From Algoriphagus hitonicola (GTDB lineage Bacteria; Bacteroidota; Bacteroidia; Cytophagales; Cyclobacteriaceae): 64,000 bases of DNA. Made by a program: the position numbers and the translations under genes. The stretch spans positions 372,001 through 436,000 of the forward strand of contig NZ_FOPC01000002.1 in the NCBI RefSeq assembly GCF_900113375.1, given 5' to 3'. How positions within the stretch are numbered: position 1 is the first letter of the stretch; each line of letters begins with the position of its first letter. Below are positions 34,428 through 43,615 of the stretch, in pieces. The notes beneath the pieces were generated by a model. It saw nothing but the letters and a program-made list of their open reading frames with translations, made no database searches and had not been told where the DNA came from.

Positions 34428-34873
34428 TTTTTCTTTTCTTTAAAATACTCCTTGGGTACAACAAATAAGCCAAACGATACCGCGTCATCTTTCTGATTGG
34501 TACGGTGATGCGCTTGATGTGCTCTAAATATTCCTTTCAGAAAGGAATTTTTTGGTCTGTCAAACCACTTCAACCGACGGTGAACCAATACATCATGTAG
34601 GAAGAAATATAAGATTCCGTACAAACTGATGCCTATTCCCATCCAGAATCGATAATCGAGATCTTCTATTCCTGCAAAAATCAAGATAATCGCCACACTT
34701 CCAAAGAGCAATGAAAATAAATCATTCAACTCAAAGAAGGACTTGGATGGCTGATGATGAGTCTTGTGGATCATCCACAAGGGCCCATGCATCAAGTACT
34801 TATGAATAAACCACCCGGAAAATTCCATCACCAGAAATCCGAGCGCGATAAAACCTATTGCCGTAATCATCAC
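34424..34873 (-). CDS. crtZ: Beta-carotene 3-hydroxylase
   Basis: Di-iron membrane hydroxylase that adds the 3-hydroxyl to beta-ionone rings. The 149 residues show the four histidine clusters of the family: HKYLMH, HKTHH, HDVLVHRR and HQAHHRTN. Three or four membrane segments are visible. It is co-transcribed with the MerR regulator (4-base overlap) rather than with crtI-crtB. With CrtW it can build the 3-hydroxy-4-keto ring. Confidence 0.92.
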   Translation of the reverse strand: MMITAIGFIALGFLVMEFSGWFIHKYLMHGPLWMIHKTHHQPSKSFFELNDLFSLLFGSVAIILIFAGIEDLDYRFWMGIGISLYGILYFFLHDVLVHRRLKWFDRPKNSFLKGIFRAHQAHHRTNQKDDAVSFGLFVVPKEYFKEKKK

Positions 34874-34966
34874 AAAAACAACCAGATAGTATTCAATTTG
34901 TTATAAAGCGCCTAGAAGCGAAATTGTTTAAAACTTTCCATAAGGTACACTTATGATAGAAATATG

Positions 34967-35635
34967 TCATGATGATGTTACTGTAAAGTTCAAAATCGTA
35001 AAAAATAGAATCAATGTCATCAGCAGCCAAACCGCCAGAGGATTGGCTTTTTCAAAATTCGCCTTTCGATAAATCAGATGGATGAAAAACGAAACCCCAA
35101 ACCATCCTAAATAATTAGTCCAGGGGATCAGTTCGTTTTTCCAAAACCAAAAATCCAGCGCAACCGCCACCGGCTCGATGATATAATCAATAGCCGTCAT
35201 TGCACAGGCACCGAGAAAGGCCGCGTAATAATCATTCGAAATCTTACGAAATACCTCTCCTGTCGTATAAATCAACAAAAACCAATTCACCCCGATTACA
35301 ATCGGAACCTCCCAGAGTTTTGGCCCCAAAGTCGGACCATACACGTAGTCACCAAATAAATATCCCGTATGAATCCCGATAATCTCCGCACCAAATCCGA
35401 TCCAAAAAGCCGCCGCGGCGACGATGGGAAAGGCATCATTCCATCCCCGGTGAAATAGCAAGAGTAAAATCAGTGAACTCAACAACTGAACCGGGGTAAG
35501 TGCCAAAAACCAATCCCTGTATTCGGGCAGACTCAGTCCTATTAAACCCACCAAATGAAGAATAATCACTACCGCCCGGGCTATATTTAATCGCAAAGTA
35601 AATGAGTCAGATCGATCGGAAGCTACTTGATGCAT
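34967..35635 (-). CDS. cruF: CruF-like (DUF422) carotenoid 1',2'-hydratase
   Basis: Membrane protein that hydrates the psi end group of acyclic or monocyclic carotenoids. The 222 residues have about six helices. The central family region runs FWIGFGAEIIGIHTGYLFGDYVYG, GVNWFLLIYTTGEV and DYIIEPVAVALDFWFWKNELIPWTNYLGWFGVSF. CruF proteins are known from myxol, saproxanthin and bacterioruberin pathways. Its presence points to a 1'-hydroxy acyclic end, as in flexixanthin. It is 93 bases upstream of crtZ and divergent from the DUF4286 gene. Confidence 0.85.
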   Translation of the reverse strand: MHQVASDRSDSFTLRLNIARAVVIILHLVGLIGLSLPEYRDWFLALTPVQLLSSLILLLLFHRGWNDAFPIVAAAAFWIGFGAEIIGIHTGYLFGDYVYGPTLGPKLWEVPIVIGVNWFLLIYTTGEVFRKISNDYYAAFLGACAMTAIDYIIEPVAVALDFWFWKNELIPWTNYLGWFGVSFFIHLIYRKANFEKANPLAVWLLMTLILFFTILNFTVTSS

Positions 35636-35657
35636 GATAGGTGCTTGGGCAGAAAAT

Positions 35658-35688
35658 TGAATTTTTAAGTTTGGGATTCCTAACTTTG
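35658..35688 (+). promoter_or_regulatory. Predicted promoter of DUF4286-tspO
   Basis: TTG near 35657-35659, a spacer of about 21 bases and TAACTTTG (35681-35688), close to the Bacteroidota consensus, about 50 bases before the chosen ATG at 35739. Confidence 0.4.
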
Positions 35689-35738
35689 GAACTCCAAAAA
35701 TGTTAATAAAAAAAGAATTTTCTACTCAAAACTACGAT

Positions 35739-36041
35739 ATGATTCTCTATAATGTCACCATCAACGTCGCTCCTGATATCGAAATGGACTTTCTAGATTG
35801 GATGCGTGAAACCCATATTCCTGAAGTCATGGCTACAGGAATCTTCGTCGAACACAAATTTTGCCGACTGATCCAACAATCAGACGACGGCAGCACCAAT
35901 TACGCCATACAATATTTCACCGAAAGCCTGGCAAAAATGCAGGAATACGAAAGTAAATATGCCGCTGCCCTTCGGGCTAAAACGCAAGAGCGCTACAAGG
36001 ATAAAGCGCTAGCTTTTCGTACCTTACTCGAAATCCTCTAA
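35739..36041 (+). CDS. DUF4286 family protein
   Basis: 100 residues from MILYNVTINVAPDIEMDFLDWMRETHIPEVMATG. An ATG at 35700 would leave only about 10 bases after the predicted promoter, so the second one is preferred. The alpha/beta pattern with HKFCRLIQQ and a final helix rich in Lys and Arg fits a ferredoxin-like fold (DUF4286). No catalytic residues are evident. The gap to tspO is 2 bases, so the two are co-transcribed; the functional link is unknown. Confidence 0.8.
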   Translation: MILYNVTINVAPDIEMDFLDWMRETHIPEVMATGIFVEHKFCRLIQQSDDGSTNYAIQYFTESLAKMQEYESKYAAALRAKTQERYKDKALAFRTLLEIL

Positions 36042-36043
36042 TC

Positions 36044-36508
36044 ATGCCCAACTGGCTCAAATTGGTCATCAGTCTTCTTCTGCCCCAACTCGTAGGCGGG
36101 ACAGGAGCACTGTTTACCATCACCTCCATCGATAGCTGGTACCAAACCATCACCAAACCCAGCTTCAATCCTCCAGGTTGGATTTTCGGGCCGGTCTGGA
36201 CCATGCTTTATATCATGATGGGCGTCGCCTGCTACCTGATTTGGAAAAGTGATCATCCCCAGAAAAAGAATTTGTTGACACTTTACTTTGTTCAGTTGGG
36301 ATTGAATGCACTTTGGTCCCCGGCATTTTTTGGCTTGCAATCTCCGATTTTGGGATTGGTGGTGATCATTCCGCTGTTGGTTTTGATTTTTCTTTGTGTC
36401 AAAAAATTCAATTCGGTTTCCAACTGGGCTTCTTGGCTGATGATCCCCTATTTGGCTTGGGTAAGTTTTGCCACAGTTTTGAATTTTTCCATTTGGTGGC
36501 TGAATTAA
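36044..36508 (+). CDS. tspO: TspO/MBR family (tryptophan-rich sensory protein)
   Basis: Five-helix membrane protein related to the mitochondrial benzodiazepine receptor; bacterial members bind porphyrins and are linked to light, oxygen and carotenoid control (CrtK in Rhodobacter). The 154 residues contain WYQTITKPSFNPPGWIFGPVWTMLYIMMGVACYLIW, LNALWSPAFFGLQSP and YLAWVSFATVLNFSIWWLN, all diagnostic. It is divergent from the carotenoid cluster, which fits a light-related role. Ends 103 bases before the DUF4221 array. Confidence 0.95.
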   Translation: MPNWLKLVISLLLPQLVGGTGALFTITSIDSWYQTITKPSFNPPGWIFGPVWTMLYIMMGVACYLIWKSDHPQKKNLLTLYFVQLGLNALWSPAFFGLQSPILGLVVIIPLLVLIFLCVKKFNSVSNWASWLMIPYLAWVSFATVLNFSIWWLN

Positions 36509-36611
36509 GTCCCGAATTCAAAAGCTGATTAATTTTTTACGATTTTAACATTGTTTCACTAGGTTTAAAGCTTGAGGTTTTTAGATTTGCTTTATACTTT
36601 TAAAATTTTCA

Positions 36612-37763
36612 ATGAAAAATGCCATTTACTTATCGGCTTTAATACTAATTTTTTCCTGCTCAGAATCCAATGAGCAAAATAATTCAAGCAATGTTCTTTC
36701 TGACTTTAGCCTTACAGCAGATAGCCTAGTGATCGACTCGGGGGAAGAAATATTTGTTCCGGACATGGTCTATCCCCAATCTCCCAGCGCCGACGGGAAG
36801 CGAATTTTTTCCTTTTATGAGACCGATTTCGAGGTTTTCGAGTTTTCTCTGGAGAAAATGAAACTGCTGAAGCGGCACCCTTTTGAGCGAGAAGGGCCCA
36901 ATGGTATCAAAGGCTGGGTCAGCTATTTTCAAGCACTTCCCGGGGATGAATTGATGATGTATGACCAAACAGCGCCGTCCATTTTTTCTCTTGATGGCAA
37001 AAAGCTTCAAACCTACGACTTGGATTTTGCGGAGTTGATCGACTTTCAGTCTGAGGATCATTTTATGGTCCCCAATAACCTCCACATCACCCCCGAAAAA
37101 TCCCATTTCCTTTCCCTTCCGATGGAATTTGGCAAACCGGTGGAAGGTTTGGCCGTCATTGATATTAAGCAGGAAAGTGGAAAAGTCTTAAAACTACCTG
37201 CCCTGGACCTGACCAATAAATTTCAGGTCAATTTTATTAGTGGAAATAGCGGCTCATTTTTCGGGGATCGAATTAACCTACAATGGCTCAATGATCACTT
37301 CATCATATACAGCGCCTCTACGGCGGATAGCTATACCTATAATCATTACAGCGATTCCTTGAAATTAATTACTTATTCCCATCAACTCGTCGAAAACAAA
37401 AAAACAGGCGATTTTCCCAATGAAGTGGATTCTCGGGAGCGACAGCAAGAGGTCGTGAGCCAAATCAGAAAGCAAATCACATTTGGGAAATTTTTCTGGG
37501 ACGAAACCCGAAATATGTATTTCCGCTTTGCCACCAAAAACTATATCGTTTCACCGGATGGCAGTGAGCGAACTGCAGATTGCTTCCTCTTTGCCTATGA
37601 TGAAAACCTAAATTTGATCGGAGAGACGGCACTACCCACAATTTCCAATACGCCATTTGAGGGATTCTTTTTGGAGGGAGATTTCTATTACTATTGGCCG
37701 ATGGACGATCAGGGAGGGTTTATCCGATTTACATTTGACTTTGAAACTGAATTAAAAGGATGA
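36612..37763 (+). CDS. DUF4221 lipoprotein, array member 1
   Basis: 383 residues with lipobox LILIFSC (Cys16) and then an acidic SESNEQ, like surface-export signals. The mature part is beta-rich with the family landmark FEREGPNGIKG (EGPNG at about 94-98), similar to G-x-GP loops of 6-bladed beta-propellers. It has LIDSGEEI near the start and ends with a GGFIRFTFDF strand. It is closest to member 2 (shared LPALDLT and HQLVENKKTG). First of nine tandem genes; the next starts in a 4-base overlap. A weak promoter-like TTG-N20-TACTTTTA lies at 36572-36602. Confidence 0.85.
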   Translation: MKNAIYLSALILIFSCSESNEQNNSSNVLSDFSLTADSLVIDSGEEIFVPDMVYPQSPSADGKRIFSFYETDFEVFEFSLEKMKLLKRHPFEREGPNGIKGWVSYFQALPGDELMMYDQTAPSIFSLDGKKLQTYDLDFAELIDFQSEDHFMVPNNLHITPEKSHFLSLPMEFGKPVEGLAVIDIKQESGKVLKLPALDLTNKFQVNFISGNSGSFFGDRINLQWLNDHFIIYSASTADSYTYNHYSDSLKLITYSHQLVENKKTGDFPNEVDSRERQQEVVSQIRKQITFGKFFWDETRNMYFRFATKNYIVSPDGSERTADCFLFAYDENLNLIGETALPTISNTPFEGFFLEGDFYYYWPMDDQGGFIRFTFDFETELKG

Positions 37764-38911
37764 AAAATTACATCACAATTTTACTCGCCTTTCTCTTTTT
37801 CGCCTGCGAAAGCGAAAATCAACATGCTAATAACAGCGATCCAACCACCTATTCAGAAAATCAGCTCGAAAACCTCCAAGTAATCTTGGACACGGTCAAA
37901 GTGGACGTGGGATCAGAACTGATTAGGTCCGGTGCCTATTACGGTTTTGGGCTGAGTGATGACGGTCAATCTGTGTATTTTGCCGAAGGCCAAAGCGTGG
38001 AAATCCATGAAATCGACCTTAATGAGATGAAACTGGTTCAGCGGATCAAATTCGAAAAGGACGGTCCGAATCAAGCTCCCAATTTTATCAATTACTTAGA
38101 CGTTCTGCCCAAAAGGGAATTTTTGCTGGCAAACTATGCCATTCAGGCAATTTTCGATAGCCAAGCCGAGAAAATTCAAGACCTAAAACTCCAGGCAGAG
38201 GAGTTTGAAGGGATAGATGAATCCATGGGCAGCCTATACAATAACGTCTTATTAAGCCAGGACAAAAAGAAGGCCTTTTCTCTCCCTTCTCCATTTGGTG
38301 AATTTACCGATGGCTTAGCCGTGCTGGATTTAGAAAACCGCAGCGGTGAGTTAATCAAGCTGCCTGCTTTGGACTTGACAGAAAACTTCCGAGTTACCTT
38401 TTCGCAAAATGGTGGAATGACCTCTTCCGGCGATATGATCCGCATGCAAAAAATAAAAGATCAACTAGTCATATATTCCGGAAGCACAGCCGACATCTAT
38501 CTGTATGAGCTGCTTACTGACTCATTGAAACTGGTCACATTTAATCATCAATTGGTCGAAAACAAAAAGACAGGGGAATTTAAAACAGAGGCAGGCTCCA
38601 ACGAAGAGCGTGTGGAAATATCAGCCCAAATGCGAAAACAGATCAATTTTTATGGATTCAATTGGGATGAAAGCAGGAAGCAATATTTCCGATTTGGAGC
38701 GAAGGAAAACGGGCTAAACGAAAGCGGTGAAAACCTACCAGCGGATGTTTTTTTATTTAGTTATGACTCGGACTTCAACCTCTTGGGAGAGAAGAAAATC
38801 GATGAGCTTTCCAATCTCTTTTTCAACAGCTTCTTCTTCGAGGGCAAACTCTACAATTACAAACCGGTGGAGGAAGACCCCGGTTTTGTGGTGATGACTT
38901 TAAACTATTAA
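37760..38911 (+). CDS. DUF4221 lipoprotein, array member 2
   Basis: 383 residues, lipobox LFFAC followed by ESENQ. It overlaps member 1 by 4 bases (ATGA). Contains LDTVKVDVGSE, FEKDGPNQAP at the EGPNG position, ELIKLPALDLTENFRVTFS, HQLVENKKTGEFKTEAG and a final DPGFVVMTLNY. The repeats with member 1 at the same places mark the two as a recent pair. Function unknown; envelope location is inferred from the lipobox and acidic residues after Cys. Confidence 0.85.
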   Translation: MKNYITILLAFLFFACESENQHANNSDPTTYSENQLENLQVILDTVKVDVGSELIRSGAYYGFGLSDDGQSVYFAEGQSVEIHEIDLNEMKLVQRIKFEKDGPNQAPNFINYLDVLPKREFLLANYAIQAIFDSQAEKIQDLKLQAEEFEGIDESMGSLYNNVLLSQDKKKAFSLPSPFGEFTDGLAVLDLENRSGELIKLPALDLTENFRVTFSQNGGMTSSGDMIRMQKIKDQLVIYSGSTADIYLYELLTDSLKLVTFNHQLVENKKTGEFKTEAGSNEERVEISAQMRKQINFYGFNWDESRKQYFRFGAKENGLNESGENLPADVFLFSYDSDFNLLGEKKIDELSNLFFNSFFFEGKLYNYKPVEEDPGFVVMTLNY

Positions 38912-38920
38912 TATAAAACC

Positions 38921-40132
38921 ATGAAAAAATTCCTTTTACCCATTCTTTTTGCCCCTTTGCTCCTTTCCTGTGGAGATGGAAGTGAATCCGCTGATGCAGG
39001 CTCAGGCAATGTATTGGAAGACTTTTCTTTTTCTGTGGACACCGTGGTCGTTGATCCGGGGGAAGAGATTATCAATCTTTCGCAAGGTATCCGAAGCAGC
39101 GACTTGGATGAGAGCAAAACCCACTTTTATTTATTTGATCCAGCCACCACAACAATTAATAAAATCAGCCTAGACGAGTTGAGACTTGTCGAGCAGATTC
39201 CTTTTGAAAAAGAAGGACCAAATGGTGTAGGAGAGTATTTATCAGCAGTCAAAGTCCTGTCAGGAGAGCGATTTCTTTTTGGGAGTTTTCGAAATACCGG
39301 AATTTATTCCAAATCAGGAGAAAAGATCCGCGATTTGACTTTAAAACCAGAAGAACTGGATATCGAAGGTTTGGAAGAGGGGATTGGGTTTTCCCTGAGT
39401 AACTCCATGCGCCTTAGTCCCGACGAAAGCCATATCCTATCGCTCCCCGGAGATTTTATGGAAGGTACCCGTCAGCTGGCTAAAATCAATTTGGAGGAAA
39501 AAAACGGAAAGCTCATTCAAATCCCCGGACTCGACAAATCCACCGAATACCGGATTCTCCTTCAATCCGATCAGGCCATGTCCATTTTTGCAGACCCGAC
39601 CCATTTTCAGGAGTTTAATGGAACATACTTCCTCTCAGCGGGAGCCACCAATTCGGTTTACTTATACGATTACAAAACGGATTCCCTGGACCTACGCACA
39701 TTTAATTTTACCGTCACACCTAACGGAAAGGAAATTCCTGTTCAGGGGAAAGTTTCTTCCCCGGAGGAATTTGAATCAGAAATGGAGAAAGCCATTACTC
39801 AGGTCATGTTTGAAGAGTTGCTTTTCGATGATCAAAATGAGCGTTTCTATCGATTTGGAAGAATCATGGACCCAAAAATTGACGATGAAACTCCGAGAAC
39901 TTCAGATGTTTTTCTGTTTGCCTTTGACAAAGCGCTCAACCTCATTGGAGAAACGGCCATTCCCGAATTGGATGCCATTCCGGCTGAGGCATTCTTCAAA
40001 GACGGCAAGCTCTGGTCCTATGTCAATGTGGATGACGAGCTGGGATTTGCGGTATTTGATTTTGGGTCCGAAACCACGAACAGTGAACGACGAAACCCTT
40101 CAGAAAATGAATTAAAGATTAATGATGAGTGA
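38921..40132 (+). CDS. DUF4221 lipoprotein, array member 3
   Basis: 403 residues, lipobox LLLSC then GDGSESAD. Landmarks are VDTVVVDPGEEI, FEKEGPNGVGEY and VNVDDELGFAVFDF. It carries a C-terminal tail of about 20 polar residues (GSETTNSERRNPSEN) absent from the other eight, which end at or near the aromatic strand. The tail looks like readthrough into former spacer DNA after loss of the original stop. Closest to member 4 (FFKDGKLWS followed by a matching strand). Confidence 0.85.
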   Translation: MKKFLLPILFAPLLLSCGDGSESADAGSGNVLEDFSFSVDTVVVDPGEEIINLSQGIRSSDLDESKTHFYLFDPATTTINKISLDELRLVEQIPFEKEGPNGVGEYLSAVKVLSGERFLFGSFRNTGIYSKSGEKIRDLTLKPEELDIEGLEEGIGFSLSNSMRLSPDESHILSLPGDFMEGTRQLAKINLEEKNGKLIQIPGLDKSTEYRILLQSDQAMSIFADPTHFQEFNGTYFLSAGATNSVYLYDYKTDSLDLRTFNFTVTPNGKEIPVQGKVSSPEEFESEMEKAITQVMFEELLFDDQNERFYRFGRIMDPKIDDETPRTSDVFLFAFDKALNLIGETAIPELDAIPAEAFFKDGKLWSYVNVDDELGFAVFDFGSETTNSERRNPSENELKINDE

Positions 40133-40164
40133 TCCACTTGAACTCCTGATAAAAAGATAACCGA

Positions 40165-41307
40165 ATGAAAAGACTGGTTGTATTTCTTCTTCTTCCTTTG
40201 ATTTTGGCCTGTGGGGGCAATTCTTCTGAAAAAATCAAGCCGGGAAACAGGTTGGAGAAATTCACTTTTAAGGTGGATACTGTAGTGGTTGACCCCGGTG
40301 ATCACTTGATCAATCTTCAATTTGCTTTACTCAAGGCAGACTTTTCCGAAGACCGAAAATATCTTTATCACCTACACCCCTCGGATCAAGTCCTTTCGGT
40401 GATCGATTTGGATGAGTTGAAAATAGAAAGGCAAATTCAATATGAGAGCGAAGGGCCGAATGCAATGCCGGACTTTGCCATTTCTATTCAACATTTAGAA
40501 TCGGATTACTTCCTTTTTTTAGGTATGCAAAATTCAGGAATTTTTAACCTGAAAGCCGAAAAAGTAAAAGCAATCAATCGAGATTCGATCAGATTGGAAG
40601 GAGTGACCACAGAACAAGACTATTCCTACTTTTATCAATTGAAGGCTAACCCAAAGCATAAGCTTTTATTTTCAGTTCCCTATGATATTGAATCGTCCCA
40701 GTATAGCCTGGCTGTTTTTGATATTGATTCCTTGACGGGGAAGATTGTTGAGTTGTCTGAATTTGGATTTCTATCCCAGTTTGAGTTGATTTTCCGAGAG
40801 GGGAGATCCTATTCCTCTGCGAATACTGCCAGTGTGCTTCTGAGTACTTTCAAGGATCAGGTACTTGTTCATTCTCAAGGAACAAGCAGCATCTATAGGT
40901 ATGATCATTTAAAGGATTCCTTGGAGTTTAAGACTTATAATCATCAACTCGTCCCCAATCAAAAGACGGCCCCCATTTCCCGGGAATTGAAATCAAAGCA
41001 AGAGTTTGACGAGGCGGTTAATTCTACTAGAGACCAAATATCCTTTGGAGATTTGTTGTGGGATGAGAAGCGGGGTTTATTTTTCAGGTTTGGATCAATT
41101 CGAAAGCCTATCCCTTCCCAGGAAGCCCCCATCAAAAATGAGGTTTTTTTATTTGCCTATGACAAAGACTTAAATTTAGTCGGAGAGTTGGAAATTGAGG
41201 AATTGGATTTCCAGCCTTCTTGGCCCTTCTTTAAAGACGGCAAACTCTGGTCCTTTGTCAATGTGGAAGATGAACTGGGCTTTGCGGTGTTTGATTTTAA
41301 ATTTTAG
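40165..41307 (+). CDS. DUF4221 lipoprotein, array member 4
   Basis: 380 residues, lipobox LILAC then GGNSSEK. Contains VDTVVVDPGDHLINLQ, YESEGPNAMPDF, HQLVPNQKTAPIS and the ending FFKDGKLWSFVNVEDELGFAVFDFKF, nearly the same as member 3 and without its tail. The 32-base gap to member 3 is the largest between intact neighbours in the array. Same unknown role. Confidence 0.85.
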   Translation: MKRLVVFLLLPLILACGGNSSEKIKPGNRLEKFTFKVDTVVVDPGDHLINLQFALLKADFSEDRKYLYHLHPSDQVLSVIDLDELKIERQIQYESEGPNAMPDFAISIQHLESDYFLFLGMQNSGIFNLKAEKVKAINRDSIRLEGVTTEQDYSYFYQLKANPKHKLLFSVPYDIESSQYSLAVFDIDSLTGKIVELSEFGFLSQFELIFREGRSYSSANTASVLLSTFKDQVLVHSQGTSSIYRYDHLKDSLEFKTYNHQLVPNQKTAPISRELKSKQEFDEAVNSTRDQISFGDLLWDEKRGLFFRFGSIRKPIPSQEAPIKNEVFLFAYDKDLNLVGELEIEELDFQPSWPFFKDGKLWSFVNVEDELGFAVFDFKF

Positions 41308-41313
41308 ACCACT

Positions 41314-42459
41314 ATGAGAAATTTAAAAACTATCCTCTTCCTTGCCATTCTAGCTTCTTGTCAAAACAAAAAGTCTGAAAACCCAGAAATTGAAAAGGAG
41401 ATTACCTTTACTATTGATACCGTGATGATCGATTCTAAAGGCTCTTTTCTTTACTTGTCAGAAGCATTAGGCAGGTCTTATTTGGCAAATGACGGTAAAA
41501 CAGTTTACAACCTAAACCAAAAACTCCCGCGGCTAGAAGTAATTGATCTTAGTAAGCTCGAACTCGTCGACACCATTCCTATGGAACGGGAAGGGCCTGC
41601 GGGAATTGGTACAAGCAATATTTATGATGGCATTCAAGTTTTGGAAAATGGAGAGGTTTTCATTTTTGCCTGGATGGAAATTGTAAGGCTTTCGGCAGAT
41701 AGAAAGTCGGTCAAGAAATTTCGATTCAATCCAGAAAACTTAAATGGTGATCCTTTAGGAGCTGATGAAGCAGTCCGATATGAAGGGCTTATTTCTGAAG
41801 ATGGATCCCGCTTTTTTACTTTCTATGGAAAATCCGATGAGCCCTCGTCAAGGTTGGGATTGGCTATTATTGATCTGGATGAAATGAGTTTGAAAAAAGT
41901 TGGGCTGCCACTTTTTGAAGAACTGCTTCCTTATGAAATAAAAACGGCAAAAGAGCCAAATGCTAAATATCCTTACGTTTATGTTGAACAAATTTATTTG
42001 ACAGAATTCGAGAATCATCTTCTCGTTTCGGCTTCGCCTTTCAATGAGGTTTACACGCTTGATCTTGATTCCTACACTTACCAAAAGCTAACTTTTAACT
42101 CTTCACTAACTGAAGACCGGGCAACGGTCAACTACCCCACAGAGGCGAGTTCCAGTGCAGGAACTACCGAATCAGTCTGGGATCGATGGAAAAAAATTTC
42201 ATTTCACAAAATGAACTGGGACGAGAAAACTGAACGCTTCTGGAGAATTTCCTACAGAGTTTTTATGTCTTACGATAACGACTATTCAAATGAAACTTAC
42301 TTGACTTTTTTTGATCGAGAATTTGATCAAATAGGAGAGATTCGACTTCCTGATGATTGGAAAATCATTGGTGGAAAATTTATTACTCAAGGCATGTATT
42401 GGCAGTTCATCAATATTGATGACGAAGCGGCTTTCATTCGGCTGAAACCTAATTTCTAG
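41314..42459 (+). CDS. DUF4221 lipoprotein, array member 5
   Basis: 381 residues, lipobox AILASC then QNKKSEN, which is less acidic than in its neighbours. Contains IDTVMIDSKGSF, MEREGPAGIGTS at the EGPNG site, and INIDDEAAFIRLKPNF at the end. With member 5 the array changes to a subtype that shares GIGTS and the IRLKP ending with members 6-9. Gap to member 4 is 6 bases. Confidence 0.85.
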   Translation: MRNLKTILFLAILASCQNKKSENPEIEKEITFTIDTVMIDSKGSFLYLSEALGRSYLANDGKTVYNLNQKLPRLEVIDLSKLELVDTIPMEREGPAGIGTSNIYDGIQVLENGEVFIFAWMEIVRLSADRKSVKKFRFNPENLNGDPLGADEAVRYEGLISEDGSRFFTFYGKSDEPSSRLGLAIIDLDEMSLKKVGLPLFEELLPYEIKTAKEPNAKYPYVYVEQIYLTEFENHLLVSASPFNEVYTLDLDSYTYQKLTFNSSLTEDRATVNYPTEASSSAGTTESVWDRWKKISFHKMNWDEKTERFWRISYRVFMSYDNDYSNETYLTFFDREFDQIGEIRLPDDWKIIGGKFITQGMYWQFINIDDEAAFIRLKPNF

Positions 42460-42464
42460 AATTA

Positions 42465-43604
42465 ATGAAAAAAATACTTTTGCTTCTCTTAATCCCTTTT
42501 CTTTTTTCCTGCGGAGAAAATCCCAATTCGAAATTTGCTTCCGGGGAAAATTTCGAGTTCAATTACGAACTAGATACAGTCAAAGTTCAGACTGGAGAAT
42601 TGCTCCTTGCCGTGGATGGCGGGCTCTCTCGGATGGCGCTTTTTCCCGACAAAAACTTCCTCTATTTCTACAATGTGACCAACAAACGATTGGATGAAAT
42701 CGACTTAGAAAGCTATTCCATCGTTCGCAGTATTGATTTCACCGAAGAAGGCCCAAAAGGCATCGGTTCGCTCAGTCCTGATGAATTTCATATCACCAAT
42801 AAAGGAAATATTATCATTCCTGCCTTCGATGCCATTCGCATCATGAATTCGGATGGGGATTTGATCACCCGACTCAATTGGGATGAATATGATTTTGTCT
42901 CCAGCCGGTTTGACAAGAAGTTTTTGGCCAGTTTCACGGGTGACTATCATCCGGACGGCGACCTTTTTTTTGGAACTTATGGAAGTATGAGAGGAGGAAA
43001 TTCATTTGGGGAAGGGCTAGCTATCATCGATTGGGAGGCCGAGTCCATGATCTTGAAAGAAGTTCCTCTGCTTCTGGCGATGAAGGAATATGAAATCGTT
43101 CTTGAGGGTGCTATGAGAAGCTCCAGTAATGATCAATTCTATATACAACAGATAGAAAACCAAGTATTGGTAAGCACCAATGGCGTTAATGGGATTGCAA
43201 TCTATTTTTATGAAACTGACTCGTTAATCGAAAAAACCTTCTCCTCAGAATCACTCCCCGAGCGAAGGGCTGGAGACTATCCCCGAAAGGTCAATTCCAT
43301 GGAGGAATTTGAAGTTGCGACAGACGCCAAATACTCGGAACATCAATTCGGTCCATTTGTCTTCGATGAAAAATCCAATCGGTTTTACCGAATCAGCTAT
43401 TACCGCTCAGTGTCTCCTGTTGATGGAGAAAAATGGAATTTCACTCTCAGCATTTTTGATCAAAACCTAGAGCATCTTCAAGACATCGCAGACTTTCCCA
43501 ATTTTTCGGGTAAGGTCTTTTTCAAGGACGGCATGCTACACAAAGGGATCAACCAAGACGATGAATTGTATTTTGTCCGCTTAAAACCAAGTCTTCCAAA
43601 TTAA
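42465..43604 (+). CDS. DUF4221 lipoprotein, array member 6
   Basis: 379 residues, lipobox PFLFSC then GENPN. Contains LDTVKVQTGELL, FTEEGPKGIGSL and GMLHKGINQDDELYFVRLKPSLPN. The Asn of EGPNG is Lys here. Its mid-section differs most from the others, with MRGGNSFGEGLAIIDWEAE. Gap to member 5 is 5 bases, indicating one transcript. Confidence 0.85.
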   Translation: MKKILLLLLIPFLFSCGENPNSKFASGENFEFNYELDTVKVQTGELLLAVDGGLSRMALFPDKNFLYFYNVTNKRLDEIDLESYSIVRSIDFTEEGPKGIGSLSPDEFHITNKGNIIIPAFDAIRIMNSDGDLITRLNWDEYDFVSSRFDKKFLASFTGDYHPDGDLFFGTYGSMRGGNSFGEGLAIIDWEAESMILKEVPLLLAMKEYEIVLEGAMRSSSNDQFYIQQIENQVLVSTNGVNGIAIYFYETDSLIEKTFSSESLPERRAGDYPRKVNSMEEFEVATDAKYSEHQFGPFVFDEKSNRFYRISYYRSVSPVDGEKWNFTLSIFDQNLEHLQDIADFPNFSGKVFFKDGMLHKGINQDDELYFVRLKPSLPN

Positions 43605-43615
43605 TCATCTAATCT

